Shown here piece after piece: positions 47,501-57,065 of a DNA stretch of 64,000 nucleotides. Numbering within the stretch: position 1 is the first letter of the stretch; each line of letters starts with the position of its first letter. The stretch covers positions 186,001 to 250,000 of the forward strand of contig MU603934.1 of NCBI GenBank assembly GCA_025201845.1, read 5' to 3'. The position numbers and the translations under genes were made by a program. The notes below the pieces were generated by a model that saw only the letters and a list, made by a program, of their open reading frames with translations, was not told where the DNA came from and searched no databases. The stretch comes from Martensiomyces pterosporus. Its lineage: Eukaryota; Kickxellomycota; Kickxellomycetes; Kickxellales; Kickxellaceae.

Positions 47501-50500
47501 TGCTGCCGCTGGCGCGTGCGGCTCCCTGGCGACTGCTCTGCTGCTCCCCATTGCCAGCGTCGCTCCAGAGGCAGAAAAGCGCATGGTATACGACATATCT
47601 GTCCCCGAGCATGAGAACTTTGTCGCAGGCACCGTCGTCGTGCACAACTGCCGAGAGATTCTGCGCTTAACCAAGCTCATCGTTGATTCCCACGTGCAGT
47701 ACCGCCTTGGCAACGTCGACGCGTTCCAGCTGGCCGACGGCCTCCAGTACCTGTTTGCCCACGTTGGCCAGCTTACGGGCATGTACAGGTACAAGTACCG
47801 TCTCATGCGCCAGATCCGTGCATGCAAGGACCTGAAGCACCTGATCTACTACCGCTTCAACACCGGCCCGGTCGGCAAGGGCCCTGGCGTTGGCTTTTGG
47901 GCACCTGGCTGGCGCGTGTGGCTCTTCTTCCTTCGCGGCATCGTGCCTCTCCTCGAGCGCTGGCTAGGAAACCTGCTTGCCCGCCAGTTCGAGGGCCGTA
48001 ACTCCAAGGGCGTCGTCAAGTCGCTTACCAAGCAGCGAGTTGACTCGCACTATGACTTGGAGCTGCGTGCAGCGGTCATGCACGACATCCTGGACATGAT
48101 GCCCGAAGGCATTCGTGGCAACAAGAGCAAGGTTATTTTGCAGCACCTGTCGGAGGCATGGCGCTGCTACAAGGCCAACATCCCCTGGCAGGTGCCCGGC
48201 ATGCCCAAGCCCATCGAGAACATGATCCTGCGCTATGTGAAGTCAAAGGCCGACTGGTGGACCTCTGTTGCGCACTACAACCGCGAGCGTATCCGCCGCG
48301 GCGCTACTGTCGACAAGGCCATTGCTCGCCGAAACTGCGGCCGCCTCACCCGCCTCTGGCTGAAGGCAGAGCAAGAGCGCCAGCGCAACTACCTCAAGGA
48401 CGGGCCCTATGTGAGCGCCGAGGAAGCCGTGGCCATCTACACGACAGCGGTGCACTGGCTCGAGTCCCGCCGCTTCTCGCCCATCCCATTCCCTCCGCTG
48501 TCGTACAAGCACGACCCAAAGCTGCTGATTCTTGCTCTGGAGCGCCTGCGCGAGGCGCACTCTGTGCAGGGCCACCTCAATTCGTCGCAGCGCGAGGAGC
48601 TTGGTCTTATTGAGCAAGCGTTCGACAACCCGCACGAGGCGCTCAACCGCATCAAGCGGCTGCTTCTGACGCAGCGCGCCTTCAAGGAGGTGGGCATCGA
48701 GTTTATGGACATGTACTCGCACCTCATCCCCGTGTTCGATGTGGAGCCACTCGAGAAGATCACCGACGCGTACCTGGACCAGTATCTCTGGTATGAGGCT
48801 GACAAGCGCCGTCTGTGGGCTCCCTGGATCAAGCCTGCCGACTCGGAGCCTGCCCCTCTGCTGGTGTACAAGTGGTGCCAGGGCGTCAACAACCTGGACG
48901 GCGCCTGGGAGACGGACAGCGGCCAGTGCACTGTTATGCTCGAGGCCAAGCTTGCTCGTGTCTTTGAGAAGATCGACCTCACGCTGCTGAACCGCCTGCT
49001 GCGCCTTATCCTCGACCACAACCTGGCTGACTACATGACTGCGAAAAACAACGTGGTTGTCAGCTTCAAGGACATGAACCACGTCAACTCGTACGGCCTG
49101 ATCCGAGGCCTGCAGTTCGCGCCCTTCATCTTCCAGTTCTACGGCATGATCATCGACTTGCTTATTCTGGGTCTGCAGCGTGCGTCGGAGATCGCTGGTG
49201 CTCCGAACATGCCCAACGACTTTTTGCAGTTCAAGGACGTCGAGACCGAGCGCAGGCACCCCATCCGGATGTACATGCGCTATCTCGACCGCGTCTACAT
49301 GCTCCTGCGCTTTGATGATGAGGAGGACTCGCGTGAGCTCATTCAGCGGTTCCTGACAGAGAACCCCGATCCCAACAACGAGAACGTCGTTGGCTACAAC
49401 AACAAGCGCTGCTGGCCGCGCGACAGCCGCATGCGCCTGATGAAGCACGACGTCAACCTCGGCCGCGCGGTCTTCTGGGACATCAAGAACCGCATCCCGC
49501 GCTCGCTGACCACAATCGAGTGGGACGACGAGGCCTCGTTCGTCAGCGTGTATTCGCGCGACAACCCGAACCTCCTCTTTGACATGGCTGGATTCGAGGT
49601 GCGCATTCTGCCAAAGGCCCGGCAGCTGACGGATGGCAGCTCCGTGCAGGATGGCTCGTGGGCGCTTATTGATGACCGCACCAAGGAGCGCACGGCCACG
49701 GCGTTCCTGCGTGTGGACGATGCGTCGATACAGCGGTTCAACAACCGCATCCGCCAAATCCTCATGTCCTCTGGCAGCACGACGTTCACCAAGATTGCCA
49801 ACAAGTTCAACACCGCGCTCATTGGGCTGATGACTTACTTCCGCGAGGCAGTCGTGCACACCCGCGAAATGCTCGATCTTCTTGTTAAGGCCGAGACGAA
49901 GATCCAGGCGCGCATCATGTTGGGCTTGAACTCGAAGGACAGCAACCGCATGCCGCCAGTCATCTTCTACTGCTACGGCGCAGGATTCCGCGTTCGCATG
50001 GCCGATGGATCGACAAAGGCCATTGAAAACATCGCTGTGGGCGACCGGGTCCTAGGCTCGGATGGCTCGCCACGCGACGTTGCCCACGTCATGTCCGGCA
50101 CAGCCCCGCTGCACAGGGTTTCGCTGGCCAAGCCCAGGCCCAAGTCCAAGTGCGACGACGGCTACGTGCCGCTCAGCGAGGTTACGCCTGTGGTCAGGAC
50201 AGCCAGCAGCATTTCGGTCCAGAGCATCTGCTCTGGTATATCCCATGACAGCGGCGACGTGTCGTCTCCTGCCACGCCGCCCTCGGATGAGCTGCTGTAC
50301 GACGACTCGTTCCTGTGCAATGAAAGGCATCGTCTGGCGATTCGTGTGGCTACAAGAAGCAACATCCACGAGAAATCATGCCGTGTGGGCAGCTCTAGCT
50401 GGTCCGACGCGGGATCTTTTATCGCTGAATCGGTGTCTCTCAAATTCGACCAGCGCCTAGGGTTTAAGCGCCCGTACAGCATCACGCAGGTCTTTGAGTA

Positions 50501-53500
50501 CAACTCGAGCTTCTTTGGGCTTACCGATAACGGCAAGGCGATGGCGCGCAAGGAAGCCGACCTCCACGCACAGAATATGGTCAAGATCGCTGTTGAGGCT
50601 GGTGCTCCGCCCGACTGCGTGTACGTCTGGCACGACAAGCAAAAGGCTGCTTACAGAGTCATCTCGAACAACTACCCCAAGCACCTCACCCCGCCCTGCT
50701 GCTCATTCTACTATGGCTGTGTGCCGCTCAGCGCATCAAACCTTGTGTTCAACTCAAAGGAGGATGCGCGGTCGGCTGCTATTGCTGCTCAGCCCGAGCA
50801 GGACTCGTTCATCTGGACCGTCAGTGTGTGTGATTACTTGGAGTATGCCAAGCACATGCACTCACGCGGCGAGACGCCTGTGCCTTGTGTCATGACGTAC
50901 AGCGGCAGGGTTGCCAGCTGGCCTGTGGAGCACGGGTCTATGAGCAGGCTTACCGAGCTCGTTGCGCGTGCAGGCCAGCAGGCCGAGCCATCTGTGGAAT
51001 CTGCTTCCGATTTCGGCTGGGCACTTGGCTGCTGGCTGTGTGGCGGCGATTCCTTTAACGCCAGCAACACCCACAACGGCCAGCATGTGGGCGATTCAGT
51101 CCTGCAGCACTGGGCGGAGATTGTTGGCCGCCCCAGTGCAGAACAGCAGGCCACGGCGTTTGGCATGATTGTTGAGCTGCTCGCTTTGCCCAAATCCAGA
51201 CATGTCAGCAGCCAGACACGCGATCTGCTTGTGAGCGAGCCATCAAAGATCAGGTCTGCGCTTTTGGCGGGCATGCTCGACGCCTGTGGAAAGGCTACTA
51301 GCGACAACGGGATTGCGATTGTGCAGCCTTTGGATAGCGAGTCTGTGCTGCATCTGGCGTATGAGGTCGCTAGGTCGCTAGGCCTGGAAACAGCTTCTCG
51401 CAAGAACGCGACCCACGGCTCGGTCATCATCCACGGCGACCTGAGCCCCATCCCAAGCATTACATCTGTCTGCCCAGGCAGCAGCAGTGCTAGCAGACAC
51501 GATGGCCATGCCGGCGAGAAGCATGCGGCTGGGCACCACGCCTTGTTCGAGGTTTCCGCCGAGCCAGCGCTGGCCGGAGAGTACTATGGATTCCAGGTGG
51601 CCGACGGTCAGTCGCCTCTCTTCTGCCACAGCGACTTTGTTGTCGGCTCCAACTGCCCCAAGGAGTTGGGTGGTCTGGGCATGCTGTCGATGGGCCATGT
51701 CCTTATTCCCCAGTCAGATTTGCGGTGGTCGAAGCAGACCGAAACTGGCATCTCGCATTTCCGCGCTGGCATGTCGCATGAGGAGGGCCAGCTGATCCCC
51801 AACTTGTTCCGGTACATCCTGCCATGGGAGAGCGAGTTTGTCGATTCGCAGCGCGTCTGGGCAGAGTATGCGCTCAAGCGACAGGAGGCCAATGTGCAGA
51901 ACCGCCGTCTGACGCTCGAGGACCTCGAGGACTCTTGGGATCGCGGCATCCCGCGCATCAACACGCTCTTCTCTAAGGACAGGCACACACTGGCCTACGA
52001 CAAGGGATGGCGCATTCGCACCGAGTGGAAGCAGTACCAGCTTGCAAAGGCCAACCCGTTCTGGTGGACGCATGCTAAGCACGACGGAAAGCTGTGGCAG
52101 CTCAACAACTACCGCACGGATATGATCCAGGCCCTCGGCGGTGTTGAGTGTATCTTGGAGCACTCGCTGTTCCGCGGCACTTACTATCCTACCTGGGAGG
52201 GTCTTTTCTGGCAGCAGCAGTGCTTTGCTGCAGGCACGCAGGTCATGATGGGCGATGGGTCTATTCGCAGCGTTGAGGACATTGCCGAGGGTGATCTGCT
52301 GATGGGCGATGACTCCAAGCCGCGTGTGGTTAAGGAGCTTGTGCGTGGCCCAAGCGGCAACATGTACAGCCTCGACATCCCTGCGTGGGGTGACAGCAGC
52401 GTTGTTGTCACTGGCAACCACATCCTTGTCCTGCGCCAGACCAACGCTGATCTGGGCATTGTGGAGTGCACGGTTGAAGAGTTTGTTGCAATGGCGCCAG
52501 AGGCACAGTCCGCTTATTCGATGGCGAGCACTCGGATCAAATACCCCGGCTCGAGCAAGCCACTCACACAGGACCCGCTCATCCTTGGAGCTCAGCTTGC
52601 TTGCCAGGCAGAAGGATGCTCGGACGATTTGTGCGATCGACTCGCTGCTGGTCTCGAAGGCTACGCCACGCACCCCGATGTTGCGGCTCTTCTCAAGGAG
52701 GGCGGCGCAGTGGACGGCACCACTAGCAAGGCGGACATTCTGGCGCGTGTCAAGGGAGCCCCTGATGAGGCGTGCGCGTGTGGACAGGCCGTTCCACTTG
52801 AATATCGCGCGCACCCTGACCCCCGCGTCCGTGCGCTTGTCTTTGTGGGCGCATCGCTTGCTCTTGGCAGCAGTGCGATCAGTGGCAGCGGACTACGCAC
52901 CAGCATCCAAACCACCAGCAAGGCGTTTGCGGGCGAACTCCACGCACTGCTAATTGCACTCGGCCTTCCAGCGACGCACAAGGTGTCTGGCGCTGCCCAT
53001 GGGTCGTTCCACACTGTTTCGTACGAGAACGCACTGATCCAAGCACCGGATGCTGAGCGAGCAAGCGTTGTCTCTGCTGCCGCGTGTGCCGATTACCTGG
53101 TGAACAGCGCGTCCCAGTCGCTTAATCCGGTTGCGTTTACTGTGCACAAGGCGCCTTCAGAGCCGTACTTTGGCTTCAAGATCGAGGGGCCAAACCGCCG
53201 ATTCTTGCTGGCGAATGGCCTGATCACGCATAATTCGGGCACATTCTCGGGTGCCATGGGGCAGCGCCAGCTTACAAACGCCCAGCGCTCCGGTCTCAAC
53301 CAGATCCCCAACCGTCGCTTCACGCTGTGGTGGTCGCCCACTATCAACCGCGCGAACGTGTACATCGGCTTCCAGGTGCAGCTCGATCTGACTGGAATCT
53401 TTATGCACGGTAAGCTGCCGACGCTGAAGATCTCGTATGTGAGCCTGTTCCGAAGCCACGCATGGCAAAAGTCGCACGAGAGCCTCATTCTGGACCTGTG

Positions 53501-56500
53501 CCAGGTTCTGGATAACGAGCTCGAGCCCCTTCAGATCGAAACCGTGCAAAAGGAGGCCATCCACCCGCGCAAGTCATACAAGATGTCGAGCTCTGCTGCG
53601 GACATCACATGCTTTGCTTCGTACAAGTGGCCAGTGTCGACACCTAGCTTGCTGACTGATTCGCGCGACCGCATGGATGCCGGCACTACGCAGAAATACT
53701 GGGTCGATGTGCAGCTTAGATGGGGAGACTTTGACTCGCACGACGTTGAGAGGTACACCAGAGCCAAGTTCCTTGATTACACGACCGACAGCATGAGCAT
53801 CTACCCATCGCCGACGGGTGTCATGATCGGCGTTGACCTGGCGTACAACATGTATGCTGCGTACGGCAACTGGATCCCTGGCATGAAGCCGCTGATGCAC
53901 CAGGCGATGGCCAAAATCATGAAGGCTAGCCCTGCGCTGTATGTCATCCGCGAGCGCATTCGCAAGGCGCTCCAGCTGTTCTCGTCGGAGCCCACGGAGA
54001 GCTACCTGAACAGCACCAACTATGCTGAGCTGTTCTCGCACCAGACCTGCTGGTTTATCGACGATACCAACGTGTACCGCGTAACCGTGCAAAAGACGTT
54101 CGAAGGAAACTTGACGTGCTTCCCTGTTGAGGACCACCAGATCATGACGGAGCACGGGTTCTGGAGCCTGGAGCAGGTGCAGGAGCACTTCAAGCACCAC
54201 GAGACGCTGAGTATCGCGTGCTACGTCGACAGTGTGCTGGAGTACCACCCCATCCGTTTGTCTGATGTCACCATTGACGATGGCGAGCACGATCTGGTGG
54301 AGATGGCGGACTCGGCTGGCCTATCGATCATGCCGACTGCAAACCACCGCATGCTGTTGCGTGTTGGCTCTACTGATGCCAGCCGCCGGTGGACAGGCCG
54401 CGACGGCATGCCACCACCACTTGAGGTGCACACGGCTGGGTCTGTGCTGGATAAGGGCATGCACGACGACAGCGTGGTTGCGCAGTTTATGGCGCGCTTC
54501 TCGGAGGGCGAGGCGGTTGTGCACAGCGAGCTGCCGTTTGCAAAGTCCTTGGGCCTGCAGACCGATGACGAGATCGATGCCTTCCTCGAGGTGTACGGAT
54601 ACTGGCTCAGCAGCGGATGGCTTGATACCAGCAGCAAGGCTGTGGTGTTTGGATCCGCGAGCACAGCAGGCTATGGCTACCTAGACAGCCTGTTTGAGCG
54701 TCTTCGCCAGGTGCTCGCGCCACGCAGCGTGCACAAGAGGCGGCTCCAGCACCACATCGACGAGCCTGAATGGTGGTCGTTCTTTAGCGCCGAATATGCC
54801 AGCTGCAAGGTGTCCGACAAGCGCGGGCAGCTGCCGCAAGCGGAGACTGGTCTTTCTACTCCTCCGCCAGAGCCGATCGTTCTCTCTGACAAGAGGCTCT
54901 GCTCCTGGGTGTGGCAGCATTTGGGCAAGCGCCGCCTGCGCCTTGTGGTCAGGGGCCTGTGCCCTGCCCGCAGCGAGCAAGAAGGCGAGATCCACACCTC
55001 ATCGATGCAGCTCCGTGATGATCTGCAGCGTCTGCTCCTGCATGCCGGCTATTCGACGGTGTTCAGCGCTGATGAGACCAGGGATGCCGTCAGCTGGGGC
55101 GTGCGCTATGCCGAAGAAGAGCGGCTGGCCGAACCAAAGCTCTGCGTTAAGGAGGAATTTAAGCCCCTGCGTCGCAGCGGCACCGTATGGTGCGTCACCG
55201 TCCCGTCCAAGGGCCAGTACATCATGGTGCGCCGCGTGCACAGGTCTGACGACAGCGGCAACGTCCTCGCTGCATCGCGGCCTGTCGTGGTGGGCAACAC
55301 AAAGCCCATCAACGGTGCACTGACGATCCTCAATCCGCGCACAGGGCAGTGCTTCATCAAGGTCATTCACACGTCTGTGTGGGCTGGACAGAAGCGCCTT
55401 GGCCAGCTGGCAAAGTGGAAGACCGCTGAGGAGACGGTGGCGCTTGTTCGCTCGCTGCCTGTCGAGGAACAGCCGAACCAGCTCATTGTTTCGCGCAAGG
55501 GCATGCTGGATCCCCTCGAGGTGACGATGCTGGACTTCCCCAACATCACCATCCGCGGCAGCGAGATGCAGCTCCCTCTGCAGGCGCTGCTGAAGATCGA
55601 GAAGATTGGCGATATGATCCTGAAGGCCACTGAGCCCAAGATGAGCATGTGGTCGTGCTACGACAACTGGCTGTCAACCGTGTCGCCCTATACTGCGTTC
55701 TCGCGTCTTGTTCTTATCCTCCGGGCGCTGCACATCAACAACGAGCGCGCAAAGATCATTCTGCGCCCAGACAAGAACACGGTGACCGAGCCCCACCACC
55801 TGTGGCCCACTCTGACTGATGAGCAGTGGATCAAGGTGGAGAACCAGCTCAAGGACCTGATTCTGGCCGACTACGGCAAGAAGAACAATGTCAATGTGGC
55901 CTCGCTGACGGCGTCCGAGATCCGCGATGTGATCCTTGGCATGGAGATTCAGGCGCCCTCGCTGCAGCGCCAGCAGATTGCCGAGATTGAGAAGCAGGCG
56001 CGTGAGCAGTCGCAGCTCACTGCTGTCACGACAAAGACTCAGAACGTGCATGGAGACGAGATCGTCGTTACCACCACGAGCAACTACGAGTCCCAGACAT
56101 TCTCGTCAAAGACTGAGTGGCGCCTGCGTGCTATTGCTGCGCAGAACCTGCCCTTGCGAACAAAGCACCTCTATGTGACCTCGGACGATGTGAGCGACAC
56201 AGCCTATACCTATGTCCTGCCGAAGAATCTGCTGAGGCGGTTCATCACGATCGCTGATCCCCGCACGCAGATTGCCGGCTACTTGTACGGCGCGTCGCCG
56301 CCTGGGAATGACCAGGTCAAGGAGATCCGCTCGGTAGTGATGGTGCCGCAGTGGGCCACTCACCAGCAAGTGCACTTGCCTGACGCCATGCCCAACCACG
56401 AGTACCTGCGCGACCTGGAGCCGCTGGGCTGGATTCATACGATGCCCAACGAGCTGTCCCACTTGGCGCCGCAGGACGTCACCATCCACTCGCGCATCCT

Positions 56501-56930
56501 TGCGCGCACCGCCGACAAGCCCAAGGTGCGCTGGGACGGCGAAAAGACCATTGCGCTTACCTGCGCATTTACGCCTGGATCGTGCTCGCTGACCGCGTAC
56601 AAGCTGACGCCTGCGGGGTTCGAGTGGGGCAAGGATAACAGGGACATGGCGTCCGCCAGCCCCGAGGGATTCACGCCTGCGTGCTTCGAGCGGGTCCAGA
56701 TGCTGCTTTCGGACAGGTTCATGGGATTCTTCATGGTGCCCGACGACAACGGTGTCTGGAACTATAATTTCATGGGGCCGGCGCACCGTGCGGACATGTC
56801 GTACGGACTGCAGCTGGATGTGCCCCGCGAGTTCTACGACGAAGCGCACCGGCCTAGCCACTTTATGAACTTTGCGGACATGGAAGGCGCCGCAGCGGAC
56901 GAGGTTGACCTTGAAGACGAGTTCGCCTAA
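44538..56930 (+). CDS. PRP8: Pre-mRNA splicing factor Prp8 precursor carrying four inteins
   Basis: One uninterrupted frame of 4130 codons without introns. Host segments align throughout with Prp8: the PRO8NT start (EKKAQEW-like, then [32 protein letters not shown]), the PROCN/RT-like core ([27 protein letters not shown]), the linker, the endonuclease-like region, the RNase H-like domain ([18 protein letters not shown]), and the C-terminal Jab1/MPN domain ([25 protein letters not shown]). Four inteins at residues 577-1037, 1812-2372, 2562-2899 and 3194-3587 total 1754 residues. Their removal leaves 2376, matching Prp8 proteins elsewhere (~2335-2413). Family knowledge: Prp8 is the central U5 snRNP protein that cradles the spliceosome active site. 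Protein splicing must therefore precede function. It converges on the BRD7/9-like gene. Confidence 0.98.
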   Translation: MDASSRQPGRGPRAPGGPPQQTLQLDPRYVPAEPSEAEIDKKAQEWRALNSKRYDTKRRMGFAEQQKSDMPPEHLRKIIKDHGDMSARKYRHDKRVYLGALKYVPHAVLKLLENMPMPWEQVREVPVLYHVTGAITFVNEIPWVIEPVYMAQWGTMWIMMRREKRDRKHFKRMRFPPFDDEEPPLDYGDNLLDIEPLEAIQMELDEDDDAPVFDWLYDSRPLADEDEEDTEGSAVGRRVNGSTYRKWRLDLPVMANLHRLAGQLLSDLIDPNYFYLFDLNSFITAKCLNMAIPGGPKFEPMYKDINPADEDWNEFNDINKIIIRQPIRTEYKVAFPHLYNSLPRNVRLSAYHTPAVQYVRPDDPDLPAFYFDPVINPISSRSLVSQFKDDARSVEDEIFGDADEDDEFVLPDNARAFLEDTPLETDNTANGIALYWAPHPFNTRSGRTRRAEDVPLVRDWYVEHCPPGMPVKVRVSYQKLLKNYVLNAIHTSPPRAQRKKYLFRQFKATKFFQTTEIDWVEAGLQVCRQGHNMLNLLIHRKSLNYLHLDYNFNLKPVKTLTTKERKKSRFGNAFHLCVAAGTPVNLGTGLALPIELVRGGTSLQCVAYSEGSLTKSIGHEGRAGGDAFQVHAAPQSCLRIRCIDGTVIAVTPTHPVLAVLGHAGATLEDASYIPAGDLTSDHSVVCSALYSVVDSPASDSASAYQLLDWSMPRDRDKILAFARLLGAVLANGAVSDTSSELLMQSELDIQQAQADISVLVETAGQVRRAAGLPNTSSPGSRSVLSLPSEVHQMFIRAGCAPDADSSRAQIAPAVIRTAPISVQREFLAAWWGGNGGSCRVDKDLSAPLGDNPMAYLKVSAGKADVAVLKASIEWMQTALLRHFGVDAAVVESFVATSTGHAGLVPFDPAKQQDAAPPTQVYYRAGLRLDAKSLVPFAEKVGVRYSSQTQARLDLMRRWSNYVRLAKSESAQRVHSFAEFAELICLRPTAAAGACGSLATALLLPIASVAPEAEKRMVYDISVPEHENFVAGTVVVHNCREILRLTKLIVDSHVQYRLGNVDAFQLADGLQYLFAHVGQLTGMYRYKYRLMRQIRACKDLKHLIYYRFNTGPVGKGPGVGFWAPGWRVWLFFLRGIVPLLERWLGNLLARQFEGRNSKGVVKSLTKQRVDSHYDLELRAAVMHDILDMMPEGIRGNKSKVILQHLSEAWRCYKANIPWQVPGMPKPIENMILRYVKSKADWWTSVAHYNRERIRRGATVDKAIARRNCGRLTRLWLKAEQERQRNYLKDGPYVSAEEAVAIYTTAVHWLESRRFSPIPFPPLSYKHDPKLLILALERLREAHSVQGHLNSSQREELGLIEQAFDNPHEALNRIKRLLLTQRAFKEVGIEFMDMYSHLIPVFDVEPLEKITDAYLDQYLWYEADKRRLWAPWIKPADSEPAPLLVYKWCQGVNNLDGAWETDSGQCTVMLEAKLARVFEKIDLTLLNRLLRLILDHNLADYMTAKNNVVVSFKDMNHVNSYGLIRGLQFAPFIFQFYGMIIDLLILGLQRASEIAGAPNMPNDFLQFKDVETERRHPIRMYMRYLDRVYMLLRFDDEEDSRELIQRFLTENPDPNNENVVGYNNKRCWPRDSRMRLMKHDVNLGRAVFWDIKNRIPRSLTTIEWDDEASFVSVYSRDNPNLLFDMAGFEVRILPKARQLTDGSSVQDGSWALIDDRTKERTATAFLRVDDASIQRFNNRIRQILMSSGSTTFTKIANKFNTALIGLMTYFREAVVHTREMLDLLVKAETKIQARIMLGLNSKDSNRMPPVIFYCYGAGFRVRMADGSTKAIENIAVGDRVLGSDGSPRDVAHVMSGTAPLHRVSLAKPRPKSKCDDGYVPLSEVTPVVRTASSISVQSICSGISHDSGDVSSPATPPSDELLYDDSFLCNERHRLAIRVATRSNIHEKSCRVGSSSWSDAGSFIAESVSLKFDQRLGFKRPYSITQVFEYNSSFFGLTDNGKAMARKEADLHAQNMVKIAVEAGAPPDCVYVWHDKQKAAYRVISNNYPKHLTPPCCSFYYGCVPLSASNLVFNSKEDARSAAIAAQPEQDSFIWTVSVCDYLEYAKHMHSRGETPVPCVMTYSGRVASWPVEHGSMSRLTELVARAGQQAEPSVESASDFGWALGCWLCGGDSFNASNTHNGQHVGDSVLQHWAEIVGRPSAEQQATAFGMIVELLALPKSRHVSSQTRDLLVSEPSKIRSALLAGMLDACGKATSDNGIAIVQPLDSESVLHLAYEVARSLGLETASRKNATHGSVIIHGDLSPIPSITSVCPGSSSASRHDGHAGEKHAAGHHALFEVSAEPALAGEYYGFQVADGQSPLFCHSDFVVGSNCPKELGGLGMLSMGHVLIPQSDLRWSKQTETGISHFRAGMSHEEGQLIPNLFRYILPWESEFVDSQRVWAEYALKRQEANVQNRRLTLEDLEDSWDRGIPRINTLFSKDRHTLAYDKGWRIRTEWKQYQLAKANPFWWTHAKHDGKLWQLNNYRTDMIQALGGVECILEHSLFRGTYYPTWEGLFWQQQCFAAGTQVMMGDGSIRSVEDIAEGDLLMGDDSKPRVVKELVRGPSGNMYSLDIPAWGDSSVVVTGNHILVLRQTNADLGIVECTVEEFVAMAPEAQSAYSMASTRIKYPGSSKPLTQDPLILGAQLACQAEGCSDDLCDRLAAGLEGYATHPDVAALLKEGGAVDGTTSKADILARVKGAPDEACACGQAVPLEYRAHPDPRVRALVFVGASLALGSSAISGSGLRTSIQTTSKAFAGELHALLIALGLPATHKVSGAAHGSFHTVSYENALIQAPDAERASVVSAAACADYLVNSASQSLNPVAFTVHKAPSEPYFGFKIEGPNRRFLLANGLITHNSGTFSGAMGQRQLTNAQRSGLNQIPNRRFTLWWSPTINRANVYIGFQVQLDLTGIFMHGKLPTLKISYVSLFRSHAWQKSHESLILDLCQVLDNELEPLQIETVQKEAIHPRKSYKMSSSAADITCFASYKWPVSTPSLLTDSRDRMDAGTTQKYWVDVQLRWGDFDSHDVERYTRAKFLDYTTDSMSIYPSPTGVMIGVDLAYNMYAAYGNWIPGMKPLMHQAMAKIMKASPALYVIRERIRKALQLFSSEPTESYLNSTNYAELFSHQTCWFIDDTNVYRVTVQKTFEGNLTCFPVEDHQIMTEHGFWSLEQVQEHFKHHETLSIACYVDSVLEYHPIRLSDVTIDDGEHDLVEMADSAGLSIMPTANHRMLLRVGSTDASRRWTGRDGMPPPLEVHTAGSVLDKGMHDDSVVAQFMARFSEGEAVVHSELPFAKSLGLQTDDEIDAFLEVYGYWLSSGWLDTSSKAVVFGSASTAGYGYLDSLFERLRQVLAPRSVHKRRLQHHIDEPEWWSFFSAEYASCKVSDKRGQLPQAETGLSTPPPEPIVLSDKRLCSWVWQHLGKRRLRLVVRGLCPARSEQEGEIHTSSMQLRDDLQRLLLHAGYSTVFSADETRDAVSWGVRYAEEERLAEPKLCVKEEFKPLRRSGTVWCVTVPSKGQYIMVRRVHRSDDSGNVLAASRPVVVGNTKPINGALTILNPRTGQCFIKVIHTSVWAGQKRLGQLAKWKTAEETVALVRSLPVEEQPNQLIVSRKGMLDPLEVTMLDFPNITIRGSEMQLPLQALLKIEKIGDMILKATEPKMSMWSCYDNWLSTVSPYTAFSRLVLILRALHINNERAKIILRPDKNTVTEPHHLWPTLTDEQWIKVENQLKDLILADYGKKNNVNVASLTASEIRDVILGMEIQAPSLQRQQIAEIEKQAREQSQLTAVTTKTQNVHGDEIVVTTTSNYESQTFSSKTEWRLRAIAAQNLPLRTKHLYVTSDDVSDTAYTYVLPKNLLRRFITIADPRTQIAGYLYGASPPGNDQVKEIRSVVMVPQWATHQQVHLPDAMPNHEYLRDLEPLGWIHTMPNELSHLAPQDVTIHSRILARTADKPKVRWDGEKTIALTCAFTPGSCSLTAYKLTPAGFEWGKDNRDMASASPEGFTPACFERVQMLLSDRFMGFFMVPDDNGVWNYNFMGPAHRADMSYGLQLDVPREFYDEAHRPSHFMNFADMEGAAADEVDLEDEFA
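46266..47648 (+). mobile_element. Prp8 intein 1 (461 residues), inserted before Cys in FHL|CREIL
   Basis: Starts at Cys577 ([11 protein letters not shown], block A) and ends at Asn1037 ([10 protein letters not shown], block G) before extein Cys1038. Block B is [13 protein letters not shown], with the TxxH His. Block F is [14 protein letters not shown]. Between the splicing blocks lies an endonuclease-like region with two LAGLIDADG-type motifs: [13 protein letters not shown] and [14 protein letters not shown]. In both, the usual catalytic Asp is Asn (Asn731, Asn834), so DNA cleavage is probably lost while the splicing residues (Cys1, His, penultimate His, Asn) are intact. The host site is strongly conserved ([14 protein letters not shown] in other Prp8 proteins), so the borders are certain to the residue. 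Confidence 0.95.
49971..51653 (+). mobile_element. Prp8 intein 2 (561 residues), inserted before PKELGG with Cys at +1
   Basis: Starts at Cys1812 ([21 protein letters not shown], block A) and ends at Asn2372 ([11 protein letters not shown]) before extein Cys2373 of CPKELGGLG. Block F is [15 protein letters not shown]. The block B region reads [13 protein letters not shown], keeping the His but with Asn in place of the usual Thr of TxxH. The penultimate residue is Ser rather than His. It is the longest of the four. An extra middle section has a Trp-containing stretch, [16 protein letters not shown], of the sort found beside endonuclease domains of nuclear inteins. The LAGLIDADG-like motifs are [14 protein letters not shown] and [12 protein letters not shown]; the second has Cys2250 where the catalytic Asp belongs. 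Splicing competence is probable but its kinetics may be unusual. Confidence 0.93.
52221..53234 (+). mobile_element. Prp8 intein 3 (338 residues), at the classic site before the SGFEES-equivalent
   Basis: Starts at Cys2562 ([25 protein letters not shown]) and ends at Asn2899 ([11 protein letters not shown]) before extein Ser2900. Block B is [12 protein letters not shown], with an intact TxxH. Block F is [15 protein letters not shown]. The host context GLFW...|S...[12 protein letters not shown] is the position of the widespread Cryptococcus/Aspergillus Prp8 intein (site 'a'). It is the shortest of the four. The middle keeps worn traces of the endonuclease motifs ([15 protein letters not shown] and [16 protein letters not shown]) without catalytic acids, so it is on the way to a mini-intein. 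The flanking extein here ([16 protein letters not shown]) has diverged from the usual [15 protein letters not shown]. Confidence 0.95.
54117..55298 (+). mobile_element. Prp8 intein 4 (394 residues), inside the RNase H-domain beta-finger, Thr at +1
   Basis: Starts at Cys3194 ([21 protein letters not shown]) and ends at Asn3587 (ASRPVVVGN) before extein Thr3588 of TKPINGA. Block B is [15 protein letters not shown], with TxxH intact. The penultimate residue is Gly, not His. Block F is [19 protein letters not shown]. The endonuclease-like motifs are [11 protein letters not shown] (Ser3359 at the Asp position) and [15 protein letters not shown] (no Asp), followed by [19 protein letters not shown]. 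The host sequence [15 protein letters not shown] is nearly invariant in Prp8, so the borders are exact. Family knowledge: this hairpin of the RNase H-like domain moves between the catalytic steps of splicing. Confidence 0.95.
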
Positions 56931-56968
56931 GCGCCGCCTCACCTCCACCCCCTGCTTTTCTGTTTCAA

Positions 56969-56974
56969 AATAAA
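56969..56974 (+). terminator. Polyadenylation signal AATAAA of PRP8
   Basis: AATAAA 39 bases after the PRP8 stop codon, in the 135-base gap before the convergent gene's stop. Confidence 0.55.
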
Positions 56975-57065
56975 GCCATGTTTTGCTATGTCGCTTGCCT
57001 GCGGTCCTTGGCTGTGAGGTGTTTATTGTGTTTGAGGTTGGATTGTACATAAAGAAAGGCAGCAT

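Noticed and set aside
48243..49859. 538-codon minus-strand frame inside PRP8.
   Set aside because: It is the antisense shadow of the conserved PRP8 codons; its Val/Leu/Arg-rich text has no domain.
46266..55298. The four PRP8 insertions might be large spliceosomal introns.
   Set aside because: They are stop-free, keep frame at both ends, lack GT-AG borders at the junctions, and encode the Cys1...TxxH...Asn-Cys/Ser/Thr protein-splicing motifs.
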